NCBI GenBank assembly: GCA_033032175.1
Contig: CM065309.1
Coordinates: 5,828,001-5,892,000 of the forward strand
Reading direction: 5' to 3'
DNA: 64,000 nucleotides
Source of the DNA: Saturnia japonica
Lineage: Eukaryota > Arthropoda > Insecta > Lepidoptera > Saturniidae
In this document: one piece after another, positions 10,710 through 55,800 of the stretch
How the letters are laid out: the number at the start of each line of letters is the position of its first letter
Position numbering within the stretch: the first letter of the stretch is position 1
Notes under the pieces: model-generated
What the model was told of the DNA's origin: nothing
What the model saw: the letters and a program-made list of their open reading frames with translations, nothing else
Databases searched by the model: none
Made by a program: the position numbers and the translations under genes

Positions 10710-11384
10710 TACAGTGTAAACTCTTTATAACGAAACTCAAGGGACTGAGCATTTTTATCGTTATAGAGAGTTATCGTTATATGGAGTGAACAAAAAACAA
10801 CCAAATTAACAAGAATTTTTATTATGTATGTCTTAGATAATAAATGCTTATAAATTATTGTTTACACATATAGTCTAATAACTTTGTCTGACGTTTTTTG
10901 CTATGCCAGTACTTGTTTTGTATTATTTTATGTATTCTATTCATATCTTCTTCTATCAAACTTTTTCGTCAACACTAATCGCATTCCGTTTACTGGCCAT
11001 GTTAACAGTTTCAAAGTAGGTTTACAACTGATAATACGATAGGTACCCAGTATGCTTGGTCGAAGACCATCACTTCCGAGAAAACAATGCGTTATACTGC
11101 ACGTGTTCAAGGCAATTAAGGATAACAAAAGCTAGACCGACCTCGGATGTTTCGGAGCTTCAAAGTCTTTTGTTACCTGATAACATACATAAACAATAAT
11201 ACCGATAATAAATATTTACTGTCTAAAAATATGAACACATTTTTTCGTAATAGAGAATGGCGTATCGCTATAAAGAGTGTTTCAATATGTGGGTTTTAAC
11301 GCAAACCAACCAAGTTGGGCTCACTTCAACGTTATAGGGAGTTTATCGTTATAAAGGATAACGTTATAAAGAGTTTACACTGTA
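10710..11384. mobile_element. Tigger/pogo-type element, internally deleted
   Basis: TA duplications at 10710-10711 and 11383-11384 flank ends that begin CAGTGTAAACTCTTTATAACG and are inverted at 11361-11382. CAGT ends with TA targets are typical of pogo/Tigger elements. The interior (671 bp in all) keeps only a short transposase-like start on the minus strand. A 100-bp derivative with the same ends is at 50766-50865. Confidence 0.8.
10956..11000 (-). pseudogene. Remnant start of a Tigger-like transposase
   Basis: The minus strand opens with ATG and reads MASKRNAISVDEKV before a TGA. The MxxKR...S(V/I)(D/E)EK pattern is how many Tigger/CENP-B-type DNA-binding domains begin. Only 14 residues remain. 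The family call rests on this and on the element's ends. Confidence 0.45.
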
Positions 11385-11855
11385 TTTTAAAAAAAGATGG
11401 AAGCAACGTTATATTTTTAAGGATGTTCGATAGTTGAGTAATATATATATACTATTTAAATAAGAAATTATTGTTTAAAATCTTCAAGGTGAATGAAAAT
11501 AGCAAAAAATCTACATTGCAAACTGTGAGTCAATGTCAAATACTTTGAGAATTGTTTTTATCTTAATCGCATTGTACGAGATTTCAAACACGAGTAAAAA
11601 TGTACAATAGAAATTTTATTACAATTTTAAAATGTATATTATTTTGTAGAGGTCACAACCAGGGTTACGACCTACGACGTACTTGTATTTGCGAGAAATA
11701 GATTATTCAAATGTCAGATAGTTGTCATTGAATGTGAGTAGATGAAAAGTTTAAACGATGCTTTAGTATCGATATTTTTATTATCAATCGTACATGGTGG
11801 TGTTGTCATCATTTTAAAGCCAAATAATAATTCACGATTGAAGAATGTATGTTAA
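11385..11855. other. Intergenic, nothing recognised
   Basis: AT-rich spacer between the Tigger-type element and a Helitron. Confidence 0.35.
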
Positions 11856-12044
11856 TCTATATTAATAAATCTTCAAGTCTGTCTGTACAGTTAATTTTTT
11901 GTCCAAATTTCCCGATAGGCAATAGTATGCCATAGTTAGTACGGCATATGAATTGTCAACAATATGAGGTAAACATAAAAATATGAGATGTAAATAGCTA
12001 CAGCGCAGTAACAAACGCGTGCGGAGCTGCGGGCACACCGCTAG
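11856..12044 (+). mobile_element. Short non-autonomous Helitron, plus orientation
   Basis: Starts A|TCTATATTAATAAATCTTC and ends GGGCACACCGCTAG|T, with no target duplication. That is the A|TC...CTAG|T arrangement of Helitrons. Only 189 bp, no coding capacity. Confidence 0.75.
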
Positions 12045-12340
12045 TTAATCTTATAATATATTTACTGTTTAGTAAAAAAAAAAAAGTTACTTTTATGTAT
12101 ATGAAAATGTACCATATAATATTCATAAATTTCACGAGACATCATTTTACACTATATAAAAAATACTATAGCGATAAATAATGTCTACGAAAAGTACTTA
12201 TGTGATTAATTAAATTATAGCCCGGAACACGAGGGCGTGTTAAATGAAACAAATTCGTTACGCAGTTGACAAGGTAGTTCACACCCCTGATGCGTGCCTA
12301 TGTTTATTAGCTAATGACTAATTTGGGTAACCTTATTATA

Positions 12341-13090
12341 CTAGCGGTTTGCCCGCGGCTCCGCAAGCGTTTGTTACTACGCAGTAGTTATTTCCCGTAA
12401 TTTTATTTTTACTCATATTGTTGACAATTCATAAGCTGGTATCAACCGAGGAAATACGATTTGTAATGTATATTAAGAGTTCATAAAAGCCTTTCAATTA
12501 TGGTATGACGTATGAATCCCCGTTTACAAAATTTTATAAGAATCGGTTGAGAATTGATTATAATGATATTTTTTGTACTTCTTTTTTACGATTTCTAGAA
12601 GTAATATTGATATGTAATTGTTATAGTCTATCAATGATGTACATACTTCCCGTGTACAAAATTCCATCAAAATCCGTTAACAAAATGAAATTTTGAAATT
12701 TTTTTTTTTTTTTTTTTTACTATTCCTATAAGTTTATAGGCAATTCTCATAGCCCATCATTCATGGAATGTCTTTTACTTCGCGAACAAAATTTCCTAAA
12801 AATCGGTTAAGAATTAAGAAAAAAATGTTTTTTTTTTTTACGATTTATAAAAGTAATATTGAAATTTCTTATACCCTATCAATTCACCAATGGTATAAGT
12901 ATCCCGTGTACAAAATTTCATAGGAATCACTCAAGCCGTTTTTGAGTTAAATGCGGATATACAAACAGACAAACAAATATTTTTAATGGCATATTTGTGA
13001 TCTGTACCGTTCATATAGTGTACCTATCGGTAAATTTTCGAAAAATAATAAAACTACAGACAGGAAGGACTACAGATTTAATAATATAGA
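12341..13090 (-). mobile_element. Non-autonomous Helitron, minus orientation
   Basis: Read on the minus strand it starts TCTATATTATTAAATCTGTAG at 13090 and ends GGGCAAACCGCTAG at 12341, followed by T. Its interior contains three similar AT-rich segments with ACAAAATT(T/C)(C/A)AT and AATC(G/C)GTTAA motifs, suggesting internal duplication. The opposite orientation to the 11856 copy places two related elements tail to tail, 296 bp apart. Confidence 0.75.
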
Positions 13091-14138
13091 TAACTGAAAC
13101 AATAATATCCGCCTTAATGTTTTGAGATAAATCCAATGCACTAACTGAAATAATAATGTTAAAAACACAAGTAAATACGTAATTAAAACCTAAAAAATAC
13201 TAAATTGTGTCCTAGTAGGTACACGTGTACGAGTTTAACGAAAATCATAAAAATAAATTAACGTATATATTTTACTAACTTTCCGCCCACGGTTTCGCTC
13301 GCGTAGACTATTATAACATTTGTACTGTTTTTATATTATTTTAATTGAATTTATATGTTGTTATGTTTATTGTTCATGTATATAATACAAAAAATTGTGC
13401 AAACAGTGTACCTACTTCATTTATGTGAAAAAAGCTGCCGACTCGTAGTAAGAATTCAATATATATTTTGACCTTACTATATGACCACATTGATTATTAT
13501 ATATACTGTTTGGAAGTGAATCAGGACAAAGCATGTACTTATATTATAAGCTAACATTTGAAGACGCTCACATAAATAGAATAAAGGTTTGATATTTTTC
13601 GGATAGAATGAAACGAAATTACGAAACCAAACGTTTTGTCGTATTTTTGAGATTTATCAAAACTCTTGAAATCCTTGATTGATAAATGAAGAAGGTGGGT
13701 TCGAAAATCGTAAGATTCGTAACATACTTATCTTCGAATCTGTAACTTGTTCTTAATTATAGCTGCAGGAACAGATTTTCAGACAGAACGGATTTTCAAT
13801 TTGAGGCTACAGGTTCAATAAAACATTAAAATATAGTTTGTCTTGTTGTTTTCCGTAAGAACAAAGAACAATAATGAAAACGAATTAAATAGTTTCTAGA
13901 AAGAATCAAGCTGAGGAATTTCCTCATGAGCAACGCGAATCGTCAGATAGGTATTGTTACTTTAGTACGTGTCGGGATATTTTCGTCATCGAACCGAAAA
14001 TGTAGGCGGCTTTACGACACACATTTATCATGTTTTTGTACAGCAAAATGTGTTATAAAGTAATGGCTGTATTAAAAAGATTTTGAAGGTAAGTAAGTAT
14101 AATTTATATAGAGAGGTCACTCAGAATAATTGATGTAG
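13091..14138. other. Intergenic, one repeat fragment
   Basis: A fragment CGCCCACGGTTTCGCTCGCG at ~13286 is a Helitron-type 3' end piece. The rest is unassigned AT-rich sequence. Confidence 0.4.
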
Positions 14139-14415
14139 CCTAGAATGTTACTTTAGTTTTCTTGTTACCAGCTAGTTATGTTACCGATTAATTATTTCTT
14201 AAAACGTCTCATCGGATTCTTAATTTTATCAACCATAAAATAGGATCACCTAGTGTTATTTATTACCTTAGTTATTTTAGTATCGATTATTTCTTAATGT
14301 CTCATCCGATTCTTACTTTTAACAACTATAAATCAGGATCGCCTAGAATGTTACCTTAGTAATTTTGGTATTGGTTAATTATTTCTTAAAACGTCTCATA
14401 CTATTCTTACTTTAA
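14139..14415. repeat. Diverged tandem repeat, three units of ~93-110 bp
   Basis: Units start at CCTAG at 14139, 14249 and 14342. Each contains ATTATTTCTTAA(AACG)TCTCAT, then a TTCTTA(A/C)TTT block. The units differ by many substitutions and small deletions, so the array is old. It lies ~0.75 kb upstream of the first Nuak coding exon. Confidence 0.7.
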
Positions 14416-15154
14416 ACAAGTACATACCTACAAGGAATAGAATATTTTATTATGAAAGTCTTTTGAAACTATTGCTTTCGATGTATTGGAAAGTCGTGCG
14501 TCGTCGCTTCTGCTTCAAACGTGCTGGGAATATTGATTTCAACAGCAACTCGTCCCTTTCTTTCATGTTGATGTCTTGTTAACGTATGCGAATATATTAC
14601 GAGGTCCCAGTTGGCAACTGAACGGTGGTGTACGCCAGCTTATAAACTAGCGTGGTTGATAGATGATGACACCAAATGTTTTGCCGACGGCTCGCCAAGA
14701 GGCTAATTGGTCACGGAGTTCTTCCGAATTCCAATGTAACTATTAGGTGTTTCCCAAAACTAACGTATATCATCTATTCAACATATATTACAACAATAAT
14801 ACCTCAAACTGAAACACCTCTGACTGATCGTTCAGAGTATAAATACTGTAAATTCACATATATCTTTTCTTCATAAACGTGCGATTCCTGTCTTGCTCAT
14901 CGTTTTGTATCAACATGGCTGCATTTTATCAAATGAATCATCGTATACCAGGAAAGCGTCAGTATTTAATATGTTAATTGCTGAACACTAAATAAAGTTT
15001 CCTTATAACAGAACCATATACAATTTATCACAAGCTTTAACAATTTTGCCATAAAAATGATTAAATAGGAAACTTGTTTAATTGATGCGTGACTTTATTC
15101 GGTTTATATGTGTCCTGAACTGTGATAGTGAATGGTTGGTGTTGTTTGTTGCAG
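14416..15154. other. Upstream of first Nuak coding exon; splice acceptor at its end
   Basis: No coding seen. The final bases (TTTGTTGCAG, ending 15154) make a good 3' splice site, so transcripts probably enter the first coding exon from an unidentified non-coding exon further upstream. Confidence 0.45.
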
Positions 15155-15159
15155 TTACA

Positions 15160-48331
<33,172 letters not shown>

Positions 48332-48445
48332 GAGGAACTACTAATCACGGTGGAATTTAATTTATTATATGATTTGATATTTGCGTAAGCAAGCATTTGT
48401 TAACAGTTCACTTATATTAGATCGACTCTTTATTTTCCATTATTT

Positions 48446-48448
<3 letters not shown>

Positions 48449-48496
<48 letters not shown>
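48449..48496. repeat. (AT)n microsatellite in Nuak 3' UTR
   Basis: About 24 uninterrupted AT units. Confidence 0.95.
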
Positions 48497-48498
<2 letters not shown>

Positions 48499-49574
48499 CA
48501 CTAAATAATTAGATAGCAAATATGACTGAAGCTCTATCAAAACAATCTTGCCAAAATATAGTCCACGAATATAAAGTATATTTGTTTTTAGTTTCATACA
48601 CAAAAACTTATTATTACAGTTGCTTATTAAGTTTGTCCTAGTTGCAAGTTGAAATGAAACGTTTCTCATGTATTTCATTAAAATATTCATTTTAAAAATG
48701 AATGAAACAATATGTAATACATGAATAAACAATGACAAGACGAATTTTCGTTACATTTAAAACTATATTTTTAATATGTAATTGCGGTTATTAACAGCGT
48801 AAACTCTTCAATATACAGCTTGCGTTTACGAAATACGATTCACGATAATAATGTTTTGCTGGATATTTTGTTAATAATTTATAAATGAATTGATTTTTGT
48901 GCCTTTTATAAAACATAAATGACTGGATTTGATTATATAGTCCATATTATTAAAAGAGATAAATGACACAATGACTAGTGTGTGTTTGCACAAAATGTTT
49001 TACTCAATATTTTTAATGTAGGTTTTTTCTTTTAACAATTTACATCTTTAACGCGACGCTAAGTCAGTTTTAGGTTTAAATGTTCATTGTATTCTTACAA
49101 GTATTGAAAGCTAAGTCAGTTCGTCACAGTAATCGAATAGAATGGTGCTTAGATTTGTTTAGAAATAAATATTATTAGAGCCGAGACGTATTAGACTAGA
49201 CAATCACTTACAGAAATTATGTATATTTTTAGCAATAGTTTTCTATACTATATCTAGATTTCTGCGCTATACGAATCTTGTTTTTAATACCAGTATTGTA
49301 TTCGTTGTTACGTATGTGTTGTTGTCCATTTATGTTTAACTTGTAAATGACAAGAAGCGACTAGTTCGATTACAGTGGTATTTTTACACGAATCTTATTT
49401 AATGTTTGTCATTTCGAATTATTTATGAATTTTTATTAGAATTGGTATTATTTATTGGTGTGTGATGAATTTTAATATTTAACAAAGAATTGTCGCTACT
49501 GCGGCATGACGGGGCGATGCTGTCGCTGTTACGAATATAAAATTTCTATCACACAAGTTTTTGTATTGAATGTG

Positions 49575-49580
49575 AATAAA
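49575..49580 (+). terminator. Candidate Nuak poly(A) signal
   Basis: AATAAA, the most distal candidate before the opposing gene. Confidence 0.45.
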
Positions 49581-49604
49581 TTATATAGTTGAATAATAAT
49601 GGCC

Positions 49605-49610
49605 TTTATT
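49605..49610 (-). terminator. Candidate DPP3 poly(A) signal
   Basis: AATAAA on the minus strand, ~115 bp after the DPP3 stop and the nearest one. Confidence 0.6.
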
Positions 49611-49723
49611 TTTTTCTTTTATTAAAAATAACAACGGCTGGTTGAATTTCACATAAAAATTTTAAAAAATTGAAATCATTGTATTGAATACATGACGTGC
49701 ATTATTGAATTAATAAGTAAAGA

Positions 49724-49884
49724 TCATGTAGACGTTAGCGATTCTAATTCGGCAAAGTATTTGCTGTCTGCTTCGGCCAACTGTTCCAAAATATCGTCTA
49801 CTTGTAGTGTTGGGAACCGGTCCACCCATGAGGCTATCATGCCTTCTGCACTCGCTGGGTACCGTTTCAGCTCGACACTATCAC
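49724..49884 (-). CDS. DPP3 last exon
   Basis: Encodes [40 protein letters not shown] and [12 protein letters not shown], then TGA at 49726-49724. Corresponds to the C-terminal helical end of the enzyme. Confidence 0.92.
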
Positions 49885-52800
49885 CTGCACGAAATAAATG
49901 TATATTATTTCAAATTAATTCATATATATTTTTAATAATAGAAGTAATTAGCAAACTGGCATGCAGCCCATTTAATGCTGCTCAGTGTTTACTGTAATCA
50001 ATACAGAAGCCATAATCAATGTAGTTTTGAATTCTATAATGAGGCAGAGGTTTTGGAAGGAAAACATGATATCCTGGCTAGCTACAACCCTCAAATTCGA
50101 GTTGCCAAGCAGGTGTGTTCTGGCATCTTAACTTCAGAGCCAGAAAGAGAACGCCCAATAATGGGCAGTAGGGATCAGGACCACGTTTACTACCACTGAT
50201 ATAGACAGTAGACGATAGCAATAAATAAATTACCTTTATGAATAGTATTCGGTTGCACGAAGATATTGCGCGGCTGTTTGTGCATCATAACGATGTCGCG
50301 CCACCGTGCCCACGGTTCGTCGAGTCGACTGTATTTATTGAACAGTTGTTCACCGGCGGCAAAGTCCCCTGTCGCTTTTATAGTTTGTAGTTTAATCAGG
50401 AAATCACCTGCAAAAAATATTTTATATTGTTTTATAAATATTTAACTATCATTGCGGCGGCTAAGAATGTATATATATAAACTTACGTTCCACAAGTTTC
50501 AAGTAAAATTTTAGGCCATGTTGTATATGGCCTAAAATTATTGTTAGTATAATTGATTGTAAGTGTTAAAATAAGTTACCAATGATCTTTTTTCCATCTG
50601 TGGCAAGACGATCCCTCTGTAATGTAAGAAGGAGATTCTTTCCTGGGTCTACCTCAGTCACTTTCAATAGTCCATCGCCTTCTAGTTCTAACAATCGCAT
50701 TAGAACGAAACGTGCTCTCGCATGCGCCTAGAACAGAGATGAAAGTTTTTGATATTTTCGTAATACAGTGTAAACTCTTTATAACGAAACTCATGGGACT
50801 GAGCATTTTATGTCGTTATAGAGAGTTACCGTTATAAAGGATAACGTTATAAAGAGTTTACACTGTATTTATCAACAAGACCAAATTTTGGAAAAAAGGG
50901 ATGTAGGATTTTTAATAGCCAATTATAAAAGTAAGTTACCTGCAGCCAGGTTTTCGTGGACGGCTGGTACATTTCTGTTGCTTTTGCAGCTCCGTTCCAA
51001 AGTAAACTCAGCCAGTTAACGTATGTCACATCTTCAGCTTCCTTACCCTCGTAACCAAAGACTCTAAGGAAAACATAACAACTTTGATATTTGATTGAAT
51101 TCAAACATTTAGCGTAATCCATAGAATAATTATCTTCTGCACTTATAGGCAAATCGTTGTAAGCGCGACCCTCATAATGGTTTGCAGGACGCGGGACGGA
51201 CGGTATGCACTGATTACACGGTATTGAGATAATACCCTTTATCTTTAGATTAATATTTTATTTATGCATGTTATAGCAACTGTGACGGACATCTAATGAT
51301 AAATAAAATATTGAATGTACGTTATATTGTTGTCTTAATAAAAATTGTAAGTATAATATTTTACAATATTTAGATGTGGTTGAAGTAAAACTTCTTTGAA
51401 TTTAATAGTATAATATATTGACAATATAATTTACTCGCAACGCGATTAAAGCATTACTTTTGCTTGACTGTATAGTTTTTTTTTAAACGCAACGTCAGTA
51501 ACTCCATCTTGGTAAAAATAATCTGTGTAAGATACAAACATAAAACTGCAAAAGTCCTTATGTCAAGTCAAACGTCTATTGCTGCCGACGTCGGCACACA
51601 ATAGACTAGCATATTCGTCGACTTATCCCCTCCCGCGTTCCGCAGACCATAAGAGCCGCGCTTACAGAGGTCATCCTATAAAATAGTATCCGAGTGGAGG
51701 GTGGTAAAAAAATAATACTGTAAAATTTTACATATTAAGACTATTTCCAGTTTGTTTATTATTATTAGAGATATCTATATCCATTGTTGTTTGTCATTCG
51801 ACTAGGCTGGCAATAACACAATATTAATTACATATATATCTATACAATTAATAAAATTGAAGTGTCTGTAATGTTAAAATAACAGCATAATACTAAATGC
51901 ATATGATGGTATGTACGATAGCTATAACAAAAACCCATTTTTTTTATTTTTGTCTATCTGTTTGTTCCGGGTAATCTGCGAAACAGTTGAACTTATTAAG
52001 TTTCCAAGATTCGCGTGTATGCTCGATCGATGGGATTCTGTAGTCCAAATGAGCGTAGCCGCGAGCACAGCTAGTATTTTATAAAAGAATACATACTTCA
52101 AAATCTCTGGTACCAAAGAAAGATATAAGCCAACAGCTTCGGCACGGCATTCTTCAAACGCAGATCCGAGCGTTGTAAACTTACTGTCGTAAGTTTCGCC
52201 CTCAGTGTACCAAGACTCTATGGGTTTTCCTAAAAATAACATTAAATAGTCAACATAAGTGTACAAAGCTTCCTCAAGTAAAGAAACATAACTGATGGGT
52301 CCTATGTATAAGGGCCAAACGAACAATTTCGCCGTTTTGTCTTTTAAGGTAAGTGTATGTTTCAGTACAATTAAATGTTTTACTACACACATACTGTACT
52401 GTAATAGAGCTCATATTTAAACGGCACATGTTGTAAACTTTTCACTATTCGCGTCATACAACTTTATTGATTGAAATATCGTCAGAAGGCTCAACGCGGC
52501 ATATATAAAGGCCATTTCTCCGAAAGGAACGAAAAGTGTAAACAAATCCAATTATGAATGAAAGAAAGCCATCACTTCAGAACACATTAGGTACAGGACT
52601 TGTCAGATATGTACAGGTGTCCGGTAATGAAGGGATAACCTTGAAATGGCTTATAGCAGAAATGCGAAACAAAATATATCCTAGGTACTATTAAAAATAA
52701 AAACTTGAATTTATTTTTCTGTGAGAAATTTGCTAAAATATTTTTTTTACAAAGTTCAAGCTTCTTGGGTATAAAAAAAATGTATAAAAACATGAGTGAC

Positions 52801-55800
52801 CAATAAAATATTTTAGCAAATTTCTCACAGAAAAATAAATTCAAGTTTTTTTTTTAATAGTACAATAGCTAGTCAAACTATTTACTGTTTATCGATTGGC
52901 ATAGTTAGCGTATAATAATAGAACAACAAAAAACCGATAGAATTCAGTCTTTTGTGGTCGCAGTGTACAAGAATGTAAAACAAGGTAAAAAATTGTAGTT
53001 TTTTAATTTTAAAAATCATATCTTAGGTACTTACCTAGGATATATTTTGTTTCGCATTTCTGCTATAAGCCATTTCAAGGTTATCCATTCATTACCGGAC
53101 ATCTGTATATATACATGCGGTCTGATAGACAACGCACCGCTTTAAATCTAGAACTGTCGACATTTTTATAATAGTTCTTTATAAAATATAATGAAGACGA
53201 GAATTAAGAAAGGATTAAAAAAAATAGAATTATTACTGAGATGCTGCCTATGGGAGCTTCCATCGGACATACGGTTAATTCTTCATAAAAGGTTAAGGTA
53301 ATCTATAGAGAGTAATCCCGACATTGAAAACGGCCCTTCATAGAATATTCTAGAAGCTATTTCATGTTAGGCAACTTACAGAAGTATGAAGTTGGTTACA
53401 TGTAAACAATTTTCGATAATAAATTCTATTTACACTCGCCTGTAAGAGGGTTTTTAACTTTATCTTTATTAAAGTTGAAAGTTTCGTCTGCATTCTGACG
53501 CAATAATTTTCCACTGCCATGTCCTAATAACTCATGTAGACCTACTTGTACCTGAGGATAAATAAATTGACTTTAATAACAAATATTACTTTGGTTCTTA
53601 AGTTCATAACTTCTTAAAGGAAGTTTAGAATACAACATTAATGTTAATTTTAGAAATTATAATAATTTTTCAAAAGGTTTTACCTCAAACGAAGCGACTC
53701 TGTATTTCTCAAGTAATGCTTTGTCGCTATCAGAGAGAAATGGTATAACAGATTCTTTGTATGCGGCTGGAATAACGTTACCAAGCGACACATTCTTGAA
53801 ACCCTCGTTTTGACGTATTTCATCATCTGTAAAAATTCAAATAATAATAACCAATTAAAACCGCACCACATTCACTCCCTACTTGCCAAAATTGTACTGC
53901 CAACGACAAAAACTTAAAAAATATTTATATTATGAAGTGCCAACGTTTAACTTACGCTAAGGTAAGAAGAGATTTAAATATCACAGGTAGCAAATTGACA
54001 TTATGGCCAAAATATCTAATATATATATATATATATATATGTATGTGTTAAATATATATATATATGTCAGAGAATCGTGTTTATGGATTATTAAAAAAAA
54101 ATGTGTCACAGCATCGATATAATAATAGTGTTCTGAAGTACTCAAAATACATGGAAAATAATAAATAATTGAAACCAACTCAAGGTGTATGGATTAGTAT
54201 AACCATTGCACAATAGGTGGCGTACATGTCGGTTCACCTTAAGAGAACGGAAACAAACAAACAAACAAAGTTTGCATTATATAAAATTAATGACTTATAA
54301 CTTACAGTTTGGAATGTTTATTCCTGCTGGGATGCCACTGCCCGAGAATGTTAACACGTCTAAGCTAGTGAAATCGGGTCTAAGGAAAGAGTCTTTCTCA
54401 AGGTCCTCGCCCCATGGCAGCAGTTTAATGAATCGCTCTGCACCATCGACAAGGTCTCCAAACTTTTTAGACATCTCTTTGTTAACCATTGCAACGAAGC
54501 CTTCAAATTCACCGCGCTGTCCGCTCGGGTCGCGGTAGGTTTCAATAAAACCTTGGTACCTAAAGAAAACAGAATATTCATAATATTAACAATAATTTAG
54601 TTTTTTTTATGTTATAACTTTGGATAAACAACTTTATTTTGGCTTAAAATATACAATAGCTATTTCCTTATTCTAACAAATTTATAATATGTAATAACAA
54701 GTTATGAGTATGAATGTAGGACGTAATCTCCAGAACTAATGAACCCCTTCTACAAATTCTTTTACTAATAGTGCTATACTGCTTTTACTAATCAGTGCCA
54801 TAGGCTATATTTCATTTTTATTAGGTTTTATATTGTAATTAACACATACGAAGTCCCTGGTGGTTGCTAGTAAATAAAAGAAAAGTGTTTTTTTAATGGT
54901 ATATCAAGTTATTAAGTTTTGTTGGCAAACATCACACCAAAGAGATTTTGCATAAAAGAACCAAAAGGATCTCTCATAAGTAATCGAAATCACGCGATAA
55001 AGAAGTAAATTTTTAAATTAAAACAATAATTGATGACCAAATTATTTATTGATAACAACTTACGTTTCAATAATTGGTCCTTTATCTTTAATCCAGAATC
55101 TGCTTCCCTCTTTGTGTTCATTTAAATCACCTTCCTTGAAACTATTCACATAATGTTTCAACATATTCTTTTCGTTATCATTCGATGCATATTTTGCCGC
55201 TTTAGTTAAGTGTTCATTGGCAATTTTCAGCAATGGGGAATAGTCACCTCGCGTAACTTGGAAATAAGCACCTTTGTACAACTCCTTGTCCATCGTGATC
55301 AGTGGTTTTGGTGTAGTCTCAACACTTGCCAGATGTATTGTGTATATTGGTACTGTAAAAGTGTCATTTTTAATAAAATTCCCTATCCTCATTTTAGAAA
55401 AACTTGTTAATAAATATGCCAGATATGTTTTTAAACAACATTGGTAACCTTGCAGTATCTGACTGTACATCTATAACAATGTTATAAAGCCGAAGAGATT
55501 GTCTGTTCTCTGAAATGAAAACTTCTTTAGTACCGTTGTGATTTGAGACGTGATGGAACGAAAAAGCGACAATAAAAAGAGACAAACATATACATCTATA
55601 GGATTTAACCTGTGATAGAATAAGATAGATTTTATAAAGAGATTTTAAAGATGATAAGCCGTATTTAGACCTGAATACAGTTGCTATTTTTGGAAGCGAA
55701 GTGAAATAACAAGCGATATATAAGAAATCTAAAAGTGGACCATAGAAGAAGTAACTGTAAGTACCTGAAGCCTAGATTTGAAAAGCGATTTGTGTGTTTG

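Larger units (their letters stand above)
48332..49600 (+). other. Nuak 3' untranslated region (inferred)
   Basis: No coding. AATAAA signals at 48724-48729, 49164-49169 and 49575-49580 give possible ends; the last is only 25 bp from the DPP3 poly(A) signal on the other strand. The exact end is an inference. Confidence 0.55.
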
